A DNA stretch of 64,000 nucleotides, from the NCBI GenBank assembly GCA_017506865.1, contig JAFCMP010000046.1, forward strand, positions 1,116,001 to 1,180,000, in the 5' to 3' direction. How positions within the stretch are numbered: position 1 is the stretch's first letter; each line of letters begins with the position of its first letter. Positions 48,301 to 57,547 of the stretch are shown here, one piece after another. This DNA comes from Tribonema minus (Eukaryota > Sar > Xanthophyceae > Tribonematales > Tribonemataceae). A program made the translations under genes and the position numbers. The notes under the pieces were generated by a model. That model worked only from the letters and a program-made list of their open reading frames with translations, was not told the DNA's origin and made no database searches.

Positions 48301-51300
48301 TAGTACATGTAGGATGCCGGTCGTAGGGAAGCCGTTATTGCACAATACGAGGTTGAGCAGTTGCTGGACTCAGATGGACAACTGCAGGTATTTGGTGTGC
48401 ATCTGCCGAGCTACGCAGTCTCTACGGACATCGAATTTTCTGCGCTTGCAAGGATGTATGGCCATGTAGCTGCGGACGTCGAATTCTTTGCTGGAATTCA
48501 CGACTGTTTTCAGCTCTCAATTGCCTCAGTTTGCTTATTCATCATCACCTTCAGTCCATCACGAAACACTTGTCATGCAGTCAATAACTTCAGTCCATCA
48601 CAAAACACGTGTCGTGCAGTTAATGCTCACCTATCACATGACGCTCATTCCATCACTTCTACATCGTCACTTCGTCGTGCAGGTGATGATCGACCAGTTC
48701 ATCTGCGCTGGCGAGGACAAGTGGCTGCGGCAGTCGGGCCTCACGCTGCTGCTGCCGCACGGCTACGACGGTCAGGGCGCGGAGCACAGCTCGTGCCGCA
48801 TGGAGCGCTTCCTGCAGATGTGTGACGATGACCCGGATACCGTGCCGCAGCTGGCCTTTGAGCAGCGCATGCAGATCCAGGTATGTATGTATGCGCACGT
48901 ACCCTCTGGGTGTGCCATCAAAACGCGGACATGATACCGGTTCATGAGCAGCAGAAGTTGACCTTTCCTTTTGATGACAACATGTAACAATTAGGAAATG
49001 GTCCTCAAGTGCACACTTTTATCGATGAACACATATAGGTACCTAGTCCAAGCTGGCCTTTGAGCAGCGCATGCAGATCCAGGTGTGTTTGTATACGCAT
49101 GTACTCCTTGGATGAGCAATCATGATTCAGACATAATACCAGTTTTGGGTTGATTAGCAGCAGAAGCAGACAATTCCTTTTTTCAAGATGAAGATGTCAA
49201 AATCAGAAATGATTTTTCAAAGCAAGCGTTTATTGATGAATACATATAGGGAGTCCAATCTGAGTTTTGCGCAGCGCATGCAGCTCCAGGTATAAATGCA
49301 TGCATGTATGTGTGTATGTATGGGTAGGCACTCTGAACCGCGCGCGTGTTGCTTTTGATGTGGTACATAGTGCAGGCACGGATGAGCCCTCTGGCATTTG
49401 TGATAGAAGGTTCACAGTCACCCCTGCTGCCGCTTGTATGCAGACAAGCTTGTGCATGTAAGGTGGGAAGCGAGCATAAGCATACGCAGTGTGCATGTTG
49501 ATTTACAGGGATGCCATCGCAACACGCCTCAAGCAATGACGAATGTTCAGAACAAAGTCCCTGAATGTATATATATATCACGTCTTTTGATGGTTCTGAG
49601 AGTCCGATAATGAGATGCCCACACTTGTTGCATGTTGTGTTCACGATGTTGGTACGCCTTTGAGCAGCATGAAAATTCATGTACTTTTTATTCATTCTCG
49701 CTCAGGGCGCGAAAAAGCCCAGATGAATGGCATCTGACTTGAAGCTTGCTGTACGGAATCTACATGTCGTGTGACAGTTTGAAAGTGTCTCCATGACGAC
49801 CACTGTTCATGTAGTTCTTCCAAGTACGTCCCACATTTTTCCGGCAGGCTTGCCTTTGCTTGGGCGGTACTTCACAAAACCCTGCAATTGTTCAGCCTTT
49901 GCACACAGACATGCCCTCACTTACTCTGCCTGTTGCGTGGCCTGTTGCAGCATGCCAACTGGCAAGTGGTCAACTGCACCACGCCTGCCAACTACTACCA
50001 CGTGCTCAGGCGACAGGTGCGTGGCCTGCAGCGTCTCACATACATGCATACATACCCATGCGTTCATACGTTGCATGCGTGTGTTGTGGAAGTAATATGA
50101 GATGGGAGCAACCTAGCTAGTTTATTGTAGCATGGTGTGGTTAATAAGCACTGGTCATGCGAGGCGGTGATCAGCTGCACTTTAGCATGCTTTCAGGGTA
50201 AACAGCACGTTGCATTCACACTGACTATGCATCTTGTTTATGCCTCGTTCAGACTGGTGCACGAGCTGAGTGCGGCTCTCATCGTCATGTGTAGGTCATG
50301 TATTTGACATGTGCTAAATCATTTCATGATGCTGCGCACTGTTGTGTTGTGGTGGTGCGTCACAGGTGCACCGCGAGTTCCGCAAGCCCCTGATCGTGGT
50401 CGCTCCTAAGAGGCTTCTCAGGCTCAAGGTCAGTCAGCTGCCTGACACAGCTCACAACATAGTCCACTTGCGTGACTCCTTACACACAGCATGAAACACG
50501 CTTCCTAATGTGCTACTGCTTTGAAGAAGGAAACAGTGGCAAAATCGTTTCATGTGGTTATACTTGAGAAAAAGGAAACAGGTGCAGAATGTTCATGTAC
50601 TTGTGCTGTGATGATACATAGTCACACGCTCTAACGCGCTCAGTCTTGCCCTAACCCCAACCCCAAGTACTGTCCCCTGTCAATCCGGTTGCACTATTGT
50701 TGATAGCTCTGGCAACTGCAGATTTGAAGTTGCAGTGCCTCAGGCTGTTAATGGTTCGGCGTCAGAGGCTGCATCTAGTCAAAGAATTTTGGTTTTGACA
50801 CAGCGGGGCATTCCTGCTTGGTGGAAGTGTGTCGTTGAAGTTGCAGGCTGAAGTCACAAACTGCTGCATCCTTGCGGCAATGCGCATGCCCCTCCTGCTT
50901 CAGCGCTTCAGCCTTGAGGACTTCTTGCTAGCATACCTGCCCCCTCTGCGCGCCCATTGAACACCGCTTACACATTTGCAGGGGCTCACCATTTGCTCAT
51001 CACCACAATTGCCAACGTGATGATTGAATGGTTCTGCAACGCAGGCTGCAGCGTCCACACTGGATGAGATGGGTGCGGGCACCATGTTCCAACGCCTCAT
51101 GCCTGAGGAGAACGCAGAGATCATTTCTGAGCCTGCCAACGTCAAGAAGCTCATCTTCTGCTCTGGCCAGATCTACTACGACCTAATTGCGGAGCGGGAA
51201 AAGGTGCGTATGGTATCTCTGCAGTCCCACTAGTTTTGCAACACTTCTCTCCAAATGGAACTATGAAGTATGCCAGTCGAGATCAGATCTGACAGCAGTG

Positions 51301-53315
51301 CTACTGCTGTGAAGTACATGATGTAGGGCATGCACACATGGCCATAAACATCGTAAAGCACAGTGCGCACCATTCCGTCTGCAAAGCACTTTGGCCCATG
51401 GTTCAGAGCAGTACGCAACGAGTAGGCAATGAGTAGGCAATGGCTGGGGCTCTTCGTCAGGCCTGGTCTGGTATCATGACACTACATGAGCCAGGCAAAA
51501 GCAGAACTGGTGCACGTGACCCCTTTGACATGCGCTTTAGGTCTGTATTCGCTTGTGGCATCATGGCACGTTGGTGTTTCAAGTATACCTTGCTGACAAA
51601 ATGCCCATGAAATATACACTGACGTGCACCCGCTTTTCTCTCTTTCTCCTTTAGAATATGACTGTCCTCTAACATGCAACGCGTGTGGGTGACAACAGGT
51701 GTGCTCAGAGAGTTGGTCTGTCTTGCCTAGTCAACGATGCACTTTGCAGGAGGAAACACTGTACATACTAGAAAGCAGATGCTCGGCGGTGTATGGTGCA
51801 ATAGGTCTTCAAGCCTCTCGGCACCATCACCGACAATGCGCAATGCCGAGGCAATACATGGGCAAATGCTTCGAAGGACACAACATCATGAAGTCATCAT
51901 AACACGGCAAATGACAAACCCAACTCTCTGTCGACTTTGTGTGCCTGCAGATTGGCCGCAACGACATTGCCATCGCGCGTGTTGAGCAAATTGCGCCGTT
52001 CCCCTTCGACCGCGTGGCTGAGGAGGCAGCCAAGTACCCTGAGGCAGATGTGCTGTGGGTGCAGGAGGAGCCCAAGAACATGGGTGCCTACAGGTATGCA
52101 TCAATAAAAATGGAAACGATTCAGAAGATCGTAGAGCTTTAGGTGACAATTATCAAGTATTATTACTGTCTGAGAGAGCACACATGTACAGCATGTTGTA
52201 CACTTAGGCAGGGTGCTCTACGCTCGACTGCAGGTGTGTGTTCAAACACGGTACCCTGCTTGCTTGCTTGCTCGAGTCGTGCTTTACTGTACGATGTTGT
52301 GTGACGGCTTGTCGTGGACGATGGTGCTGCATGATCTAGGTGCATCATTTGTAAGCACCTGGTCTTTCCCTTTGCCACATGCCCTAAATGCCCAATTTGC
52401 ATATGGCTGTTTCAGCACTGCGCGCTGCTGTCATCAGCATTGCACATGCCCCCCAACATTGTCCCGAATGCGCGCTCAACCTCTGCATGAGAGCGTCTTA
52501 CTTCTGTTTGGCAGCCGCCTAAAACCGCAGTACACACCAGACACTGATTTTTTATTGCGCTGCGTCATTGGTGCTGCAGCTACGTGATGCCGCGCATGAT
52601 GACGGCCACACGTGACATCAACAACCACGAGAAGCGCCCTATTTACGTTGGCAGGGACACCTCCGCTGCGCCCGCCACCGGCATGGCCAAGGTAATGATC
52701 GAAGCGCATCATGCAAGACAATGCAGAGCTCGACATGAGCATGCTTCCTGTTGCAGTATGCGGCCTGCACCTGCCTTTGTATCTTGTACTCGAAAGCTTA
52801 CATGCTGATTGGCTTGAAAAGCTGTCAGGTTGATGCCATGCATTTTTTTCAGCTCATGTGTCGGTCAATCCTTCACAACGTCCATCCTAATTAAGGTTGT
52901 GCCCCTCCTCGACTGGATTATGTCCGAGCGAGTGAGCAAGTGACGCAAAAGGTGCTCCTGATCCTATGGTCGACTTCCAGGCGACCTGTAACCACAGCTG
53001 TTGCCCGGTTGTTGCCAGCTGCCAACTGCCAAGTGCTCCGAGCTGACACGCGTGAACATATGCAACATGATCTACGATGTCTGGCAATCAAGAAGCACCG
53101 CTCAACAAGAAAATGACAGTCAAGACAGCCTGAGGTGACATGTTAGCACGCTTTCTACGCCCTCCCCTCCTCGTATGGCCCTGATTAGCATGCGTCTGAC
53201 CGGTTCGGTCTCAATGCGACAGCACGCTTCTGATAATGCCCTGCTCTGTCTGGCCCCAATGCAGGTGCACGTGGCCGAGCTTGAGGCTATCCTGCAGGCC
53301 GCCATCCACTCATAG
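30348..53315 (+). CDS. OGDH: 2-oxoglutarate dehydrogenase E1 component, mitochondrial
   Basis: Complete gene, 28 exons, 3108 coding bases, 1035 residues, every junction in frame. Exons: 30348-30393, 31834-31943, 32701-32853, 33467-33559, 34090-34149, 35152-35226, 35552-35607, 35940-36051, 36627-36788, 37427-37556, 38222-38397, 39080-39175, 40602-40685, 42009-42242, 42837-43058, 43719-43814, 45043-45082, 45563-45624, 46006-46061, 47223-47346, 48020-48148, 48683-48880, 49951-50016, 50366-50428, 51045-51203, 51951-52093, 52580-52691, 53265-53315. The start [15 protein letters not shown] and following Arg-rich sequence form a mitochondrial presequence. [20 protein letters not shown] marks the family N-terminus. 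[12 protein letters not shown] (about residue 305), HGDAAFAGQ (415) and VIVNNQ (446) form the substrate and thiamine-diphosphate site; [17 protein letters not shown] (670) and [14 protein letters not shown] (797) follow. It decarboxylates 2-oxoglutarate in the TCA cycle with E2 and E3. Introns after exons 5 and 12 use GC donors. Confidence 0.97.
31919..32061 (+). repeat. Tandem copy of OGDH exon 2 tail and donor
   Basis: Period 72 bp: CAGGATACATTTATGCAG with donor GTACGCC (cag at 31941) recurs with GTATGCC (cag at 32013). Both are followed by TGTTACTG and GGTTGGCAGTTACA. The second copy lies in the intron. Confidence 0.93.
33324..33486 (+). repeat. Upstream echo of OGDH exon 4 acceptor
   Basis: The acceptor-exon head GCAGGTGCCAACG (exon starts 33467) has an upstream echo GCAGGTGCCCACG (starts 33327), period 140 bp, with TCATTCAT-type repeats between them. 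Confidence 0.6.
36480..36665 (+). repeat. Tandem copy of OGDH exon 9 acceptor and head
   Basis: CACACCTGCTCCTGTTTGTC plus CAG then GTCGAGAATCCCGCGTGGTG at 36505 recurs 122 bp later as the functional exon start at 36627 (GTTGAGAATCCCGCATGGCT). Confidence 0.93.
37333..37368 (+). repeat. Dispersed 36-bp repeat, copy 2
   Basis: Shares AGAGCTCTACGAT and TTTTGATTC with copy 1; lies in the OGDH intron before exon 10. Confidence 0.7.
38102..38265 (+). repeat. Tandem copy of OGDH exon 11 acceptor and head
   Basis: CAACCTTGAGTCCAACAAGA with an upstream AG appears at 38105 onward and again in the real exon from 38222, period 117 bp. The first copy soon hits an in-frame TGA. Confidence 0.93.
38341..38730 (+). 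repeat. Triplicated OGDH exon 11 tail and donor
   Basis: CATCGCACCTGGAGGCAGT and the following donor occur three times. Donors are at 38398 (functional), 38553 and 38721, periods about 155 and 168 bp. Copies 2 and 3 lie in the intron; the third carries AACGTCAG instead of AAGGTCAG. Confidence 0.95.
40643..40895 (+). repeat. Tandem copy of OGDH exon 13 tail and donor
   Basis: TACAGCACTGGTGGCACCAT through ATCGTCAA and a GTAAT donor recurs 201 bp downstream (donors 40686 and 40887). Confidence 0.95.
41069..41210 (+). repeat. Degenerate telomeric tracts
   Basis: Scattered TTAGGG and variants (TTAGGA, TTACGG) over about 140 bp in the OGDH intron after exon 13. Confidence 0.85.
41655..42075 (+). 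repeat. Repeated OGDH exon 14 acceptor and head
   Basis: GTGGGCTTCACCACCGACCC occurs at 41793 and, 216 bp later, at the functional start 42009. A weaker third copy, TGTGGGCTTCACCG, is near 41661. The 41793 copy keeps about 70 bp of similarity. Confidence 0.94.
42188..42395 (+). repeat. OGDH exon 14 tail duplicated, telomere repeats between copies
   Basis: GACATGATCTGCTACAGGCG through the CAG/GTGCG donor is repeated with a 128-bp period (donors after 42242 and 42370). CCCTAA units (about 42266-42311) run right up to the second copy. Confidence 0.96.
43020..43230 (+). repeat. Tandem copy of OGDH exon 15 tail and donor
   Basis: TCGCCCCGCCAGCTG plus GTGAGTCAC recurs 111 bp later (donors 43059 and 43170), with the following GCTTGAAGTTTGCAT also duplicated. 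Confidence 0.95.
43588..43716 (+). repeat. Imperfect GTTGAT minisatellite
   Basis: Repeated GTTGAT/GTTGGT-like hexamers run up to the acceptor of OGDH exon 16. Confidence 0.85.
43785..44640 (+). repeat. Array of OGDH exon 16 tail and donor copies
   Basis: The exon end TCCAGCATCACACTACACCC plus TCAG and GTACAGTA is followed in the intron by about eight degenerate copies near 43838, 43893, 43941, 44035, 44120, 44174, 44251 and 44598. Spacing is irregular (about 50-95 bp, last one farther). Several keep a plausible GT donor. Confidence 0.93.
46585..46680. repeat. Head-to-head telomeric repeats
   Basis: Three TTAGGG units meet two to three CCCTAA units around GTTAAC (46624-46629), total 46608-46647. 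CACTGAACGGTG on the left and CACTGAATGGTG on the right flank it. It lies in the OGDH intron after exon 19. Confidence 0.95.
47021..47058 (-). repeat. Dispersed 36-bp repeat, copy 4
   Basis: On the minus strand: GTCACTTGGAGCTCAACGAT then CTTTTTGATTCGTTTTTC; OGDH intron after exon 19. Confidence 0.7.
48848..49300 (+). repeat. Triplicated OGDH exon 22 tail and donor
   Basis: CAGCGCATGCAGATCCAG plus a GT donor ends at 48880 (functional), 49082 and 49289, periods 202 and 207 bp. A fourth remnant, CCTTTGAGCAGCATG, is near 49658. Confidence 0.95.
50648..50666 (-). repeat. Short degenerate telomeric tract
   Basis: CCCTAACCCCAACCCC in the OGDH intron after exon 24. Confidence 0.7.
52112..52147 (-). 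repeat. Dispersed 36-bp repeat, copy 3
   Basis: On the minus strand: GTCACCTAAAGCTCTACGAT then CTTCTGAATCGTTTCC; begins 18 bp after the donor of OGDH exon 26. Confidence 0.72.
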
Positions 53316-54963
53316 GCCCCCTTTTGCAAGGTTGCATGAAGGCTGCCTCACAAGGCAACAAGCTGACTGAGTGCGAGTGGGCAAGTGTTTAGACTTGCAC
53401 CGAAGCACGTGTAAATCGCCAGCCCTGCACAGGTGCACCCGGTGTCCAACCAACTGATTCCACACCAGCTTTTTTGAATGATCGTGTTGGTGCCCATTGT
53501 AGCGACCGGGGGGTGGGGGGGGCTTTTTACGCCAGGCATGGGGGGTGGCTTGCTTGGCGTTGCATCTTGGGCTGTAGTGCATGGTGGATGTGGTGAGCCC
53601 CTGTATATCGTTCTCTTCATACGAATAAGACTTGCCCTCACGAGTGGGTCTCTTTTGACAGTGCAGTGTCAGCTGCTGTGTGCTCTACTCTTTCTCATGT
53701 GGCGCTATGTATACCCAATGTACCTGTCCAACAGCAGCCCAAAGGTTCACACAGCTGCCACCTGGTTAATGCTCAGCACACAAGAACTATACTCTGCCCA
53801 GGACCGAAGCTTAACTAGTGCCAGTCGAGGTGGCACTTGATGTGCCCTGACGAGGGCTTTGATTTTGTCCAGCTCAAAGCTGCCCCGGGCCGTCTTACAG
53901 GTATACACGGGATAATAGCAAGCTCAAGCTTTGGAAAAACAGCTATGGTACGCTCATAGGTAGGCATGAATGGTGCTGTCATGCGACGTCATACTTCTGC
54001 TCAGCTGCAGGATTTCCAACCTCAATCAGCAAAGGCCGCTGATGGTACGTCAAGCCGCTTACTTTAAAAACAACGACTCCAGCTCTGCAGAGTGCTGCAC
54101 GCATATCTGCAGCCCCCCAATCTGCTGCTGTACATCCCGCGGCAGCAATTTGTCTCCAGCTTTGAGGTGCACTGCTCCCCACCCCACCGCCTACTTGGAA
54201 CTTTCAGACGTGAACTCAGCACCAAATGTTAGCTTCAGCTCAGTTCAAGTTCCGAACCCGAATAGATCAGGTCTGCTCCTGCTGCAGTCAGCCTCAGCCC
54301 AGGTCTCCGCTTTAGCTGGCTTGAGGGCCAGAAGAAGTCGCACCGCCGCTGCGGCATGCGCGTCGCTGAATGACGGAGCTCTGAAAGAGCACTGTAGCAT
54401 GTCTCGTGCACATCCCGGTTGCAACTGGGCATGCTGACCGCAGCGTTCTGTCGAGTGTGTTGCCGCAGCGCTGCTGCCAGCGGAGTTACCGTACTCGGCA
54501 TCTGTTACAGGCTCAATTGGATGTGGCGAGTCACACTCCCTGAACACAACCCTCCCGTGACAGACACCAACCTTTTTTTTGTTTAAAGGGATCGGCTCCA
54601 GTGCTGAGGCGGCAGGTCAGTGAAAGCAAAGAGCCTCTCAGTGTTCTCTGATGAGGCGGGTGGCCAGAGCGCAGTGCGGCTGATTGTTGAGGAACACTTG
54701 TGTTTATTCCTGCTGCGTCAGCATATACAAACTGCCATCGCACCAGACCACACGCACAGCTGCAGCAGCGAAACTAGCACCGTTTCATACCATCAACAAT
54801 AGTGAGATCACATCCATGGCCACCTTACAAGCTCGTCATCCATCAAGCTTCCAAAGCTGTTTTGTCCTCTTTGGTACTGTACACTCGCCTCCTTCTCACA
54901 CCAATTTCACTCTACTTTGCTCCTTCGCTGCAGGCAGCGGAAGGGCTCTAGTGGTACCTGAAC
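53316..54963. other. Intergenic with possible minus-strand exons
   Basis: The 3' flank of OGDH. On the minus strand, about 54063-54172 reads VHLKAGDKLLPRDVQQQ ... ELESLFLK with a strong GTAAGC donor, and a nearby frame reads RPLLIEVGNPAAEQ. I cannot assemble a gene or name a family. Confidence 0.35.
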
Positions 54964-55545
54964 ATGAGGGCGGCGTTTCTTGCGCTGTTCATCCCCACTG
55001 TTGCCGTGGTTGTAGATAGCTTCGTCCCACACGCCGCAGGGCAGCTGGTACGCCACTGGTCTGGCAGCAGCAGCATCAACAATGGCAGCCAGCAGCAGCA
55101 GCAACAGCAGCGACAGCGGTGGCTGCTCCGTGCCGGTGTCACAGAGTGGACGGCTGACGAAACCGGTTCAGCTGACGAGTTGAGAGACGATGATTCAGCT
55201 GGCTCGGCGGACGCTGGCATCATTGCTACATTAAAGGTGCTGCTGGCCGCTCATCACAACGACATCAGGAACGACATTGAAACGCGGCACGTCGGCATCA
55301 AGACGGACTTCAACGAGCTGCGCGCTGACTTCGCCGAGCTGCGCGAAGACTTCAAGGATCTGCGCGATCACTTCAACGATCTGTGCCGTGATTTCAATGA
55401 TCTACGCAGTGACTTCGCTGAGCTGCGCGGGGACTTCAACGAGCTGCGCAGTGACTATAACAAGCGATGTGATGATATCAACGCCAATTTAGGCAGTGCG
55501 AGAAAGGAGATTATTAGTGCAATCCACAAGTCCCGAAGAATCTGA
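54964..55545 (+). CDS. Secreted heptad-repeat coiled-coil protein, hypothetical
   Basis: Single open frame of 193 residues. Residues 1 to about 27 are a hydrophobic signal-peptide-like start (MRAAFLALFIPTVAVVV). A QQQQQQQ run and an acidic stretch follow. Residues of about 113-180 are nine near-perfect seven-residue repeats of the form DFxELRx (DFNELRA, DFAELRE, DFKDLRD and so on), an unbroken parallel coiled coil. I do not recognise the family. The same 5' flank and signal peptide recur in broken form at 55913-56010, and the coil recurs inverted at about 56005-56170, so it belongs to a local duplicated family and could be part of a mobile unit. Confidence 0.6.
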   Translation: MRAAFLALFIPTVAVVVDSFVPHAAGQLVRHWSGSSSINNGSQQQQQQQRQRWLLRAGVTEWTADETGSADELRDDDSAGSADAGIIATLKVLLAAHHNDIRNDIETRHVGIKTDFNELRADFAELREDFKDLRDHFNDLCRDFNDLRSDFAELRGDFNELRSDYNKRCDDINANLGSARKEIISAIHKSRRI

Positions 55546-55557
55546 TATGTCTGCCGA

Positions 55558-55910
55558 GTGAATCGTAACCGCGCTCTGGCCGAGCGGCTCAACCAGGACA
55601 AATGGCGCATTGAGTATGTGGAGTTGCCAGATGCTGGAGAGCTCAATGAGGGCTTCATTGCCGAGCCGCACAAGAGCGCAGCTCATTCGCTGGTGCAGTG
55701 GGACGGCCTGGTGGCCGCTACAAAAGTAATCAATGGCATACAAAGAGGCAGCGCTGCTTGAAGCAGGCAGCAGCTTTGAGGCCGTACTTGAAATATCACG
55801 CACCAAAGCTGCTGTCACATGTGCTTGCGGAGCGCCTCAAGCGATGTGTTGACGTGGGCACAATGCGTGCGTATTTGCGGCACACGTTGCTGCTGGAATA
55901 TGGAGATTAG
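55558..55910 (+). other. Two overlapping open frames after the coiled-coil ORF
   Basis: Frame 1 (to 55761) reads ALAERLNQDKWRIEYVELPD ... and frame 2 (to 55910) ends LLSHVLAERLKRCVDV ... LLLEYGD. Codon texture looks coding and the two would join with one frameshift, so this may be a broken second gene or a 3' part of the unit. No family recognised. It stops exactly where the repeated flank GGGCTCTAGTGG begins again. Confidence 0.35.
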
Positions 55911-55912
55911 CA

Positions 55913-56239
55913 GAGGGCTCTAGTGGACTAGCTGCGATAGTGGTACATGAACATTTTGGCGGCGTTTCTTGCGCTGTTCATCCGTACACTGATGATAATC
56001 TGACTCGGTTTTTCCAGATTCGCATTGACTTTGTCGCGCTGCTTGTCGAAGTCATCGCGCAGCTCGTCGAAGTCCATCTTGATTTTGCTGCGCACTTTGT
56101 CAACGTCGTTCTTGATGTCGTTGCACTGAGCGGCCAGCTGCGCCTTCATCGTAGCGATGACACGCCAGCCATCTCGCCACGCCAGCCAAGCAGCGCTGCC
56201 ATTTGTATGCAACGTCAAGTTGCATCTATGCGAGCACAT
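55913..56239. pseudogene. Broken direct and inverted copies of the coiled-coil gene
   Basis: Plus strand: GGGCTCTAGTGG and CGGCGTTTCTTGCGCTGTTC repeat the flank and start of the 54964 gene but reach a stop after about 17 codons. Immediately beyond, the minus strand encodes VIATMKAQLAAQCNDIKNDV and KIKMDFDELRDDFDKQRDKV, related to the coil of the intact gene, in inverted orientation. Confidence 0.6.
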
Positions 56240-57547
56240 GGCTTGTGATCACCACGAGGCGCCAGATGCTGCGACCAAGTCGCGCGCGCAATACTCAGAA
56301 CGTCGGGTGCGCCCCATTGACGCGTAAACACAATGCAGGAGTTGGGCAGGGCTCAGGCGTGGGTGAACGAGCAAGCGTGCGTGCGCCGCGGCGGTATGTC
56401 AACCGCATCCACATGTACACGATTGGCGGCCCCATGTATAACACAGCAGCATTGGACGTTGCCATTGCCCATGGCTTCTGAGTCGATGTTTGTATAGGAC
56501 GAGCCCCACCGTCCATATAACCATCATACAGGGCTGCAGGGCATCACGCTGCGCGCACTGCATGCTCATTCACTTACGCCAGAGCCCTGCGGCCTAGCCT
56601 GTGGCGTGGCGCAACCAGGAGAGCGCCACGGTCGCCAATCGAGCGCAGAAGGGGAGCCATTACTCGAATATTGGCGCGCTACACCATCACAGCGTGCCGA
56701 TGCCGTGGACTTTTGGCGCAGTCGTGAAAGAGCAGCCTGGCACTTCACCTGATGAAGTAAGCCGACCTTGGTGCACGCTTTCGCTGCGGCAAGTTTCGCC
56801 GCTCTTGGCTGCAAGATATTGCGATTTTTTTGTGTCGCCTATCATAATGGCGCATGCACTGGTGAAGCTGCAAAGCCGCCATGTATGCTCGCCTGAGTAG
56901 AAGGTAATGGGTGTTGTGGACAGCTGACAACAGACATAATGAGGCATCAGATAGAATTAAGCAACTCGAAGTTGATCTTCAGATTTTTGGCTAATTGATA
57001 TACGCTGGCTTAGTCTACGCAGTATAGATTACATATGCGTTGTACATGTACGTTTTATGCATTACATATATTCTCATGTACGCGGATTGGCAACCATACA
57101 ATGCTGATCGCATAATCCCCCATGAAGTATTTGACTTGATGATGCTACATTGTCGGCACATCTTCAGATGCGATGCGTGTGTTGGTCACTCGTGAGATGG
57201 CAGTAGCATGTTGGCAAAGACTGGAAACCGTGCAACAAACACACTGGCACGGCCTGTATCATGCACAAAACGGCATGCAGGCAGCAGCCAGGGAATATAC
57301 CGTTTACCCCATCTTTTCTTGCCTAACATCAACTGCAAGTTCATTGTAACCGGGCTGCCTCAACTAGCGATCAGCCCCCTGGCGTGATGTGTGTAGCTCA
57401 TGCGAAGCCTCGCGTGGCTGAAGTCAACTGTAACAATTGACCGCCACAGTGGGCTTGCCAGTGCACAGCTGTGGGGAGAAACCATTGTCCAAAACAGGCG
57501 CGGCCACCACAGGCTGTGCCCATACGTGGCTTGTGCCATGACAAAAT
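56240..57547. other. Intergenic, no gene recognised
   Basis: Downstream of the NFU gene. No supported exon on either strand. Confidence 0.5.

Noticed and set aside
52583-52700. Independent small [20 protein letters not shown]
   Set aside because: It is out of frame or partial relative to the true OGDH exon 27 (52580-52691), which continues [14 protein letters not shown] in phase.
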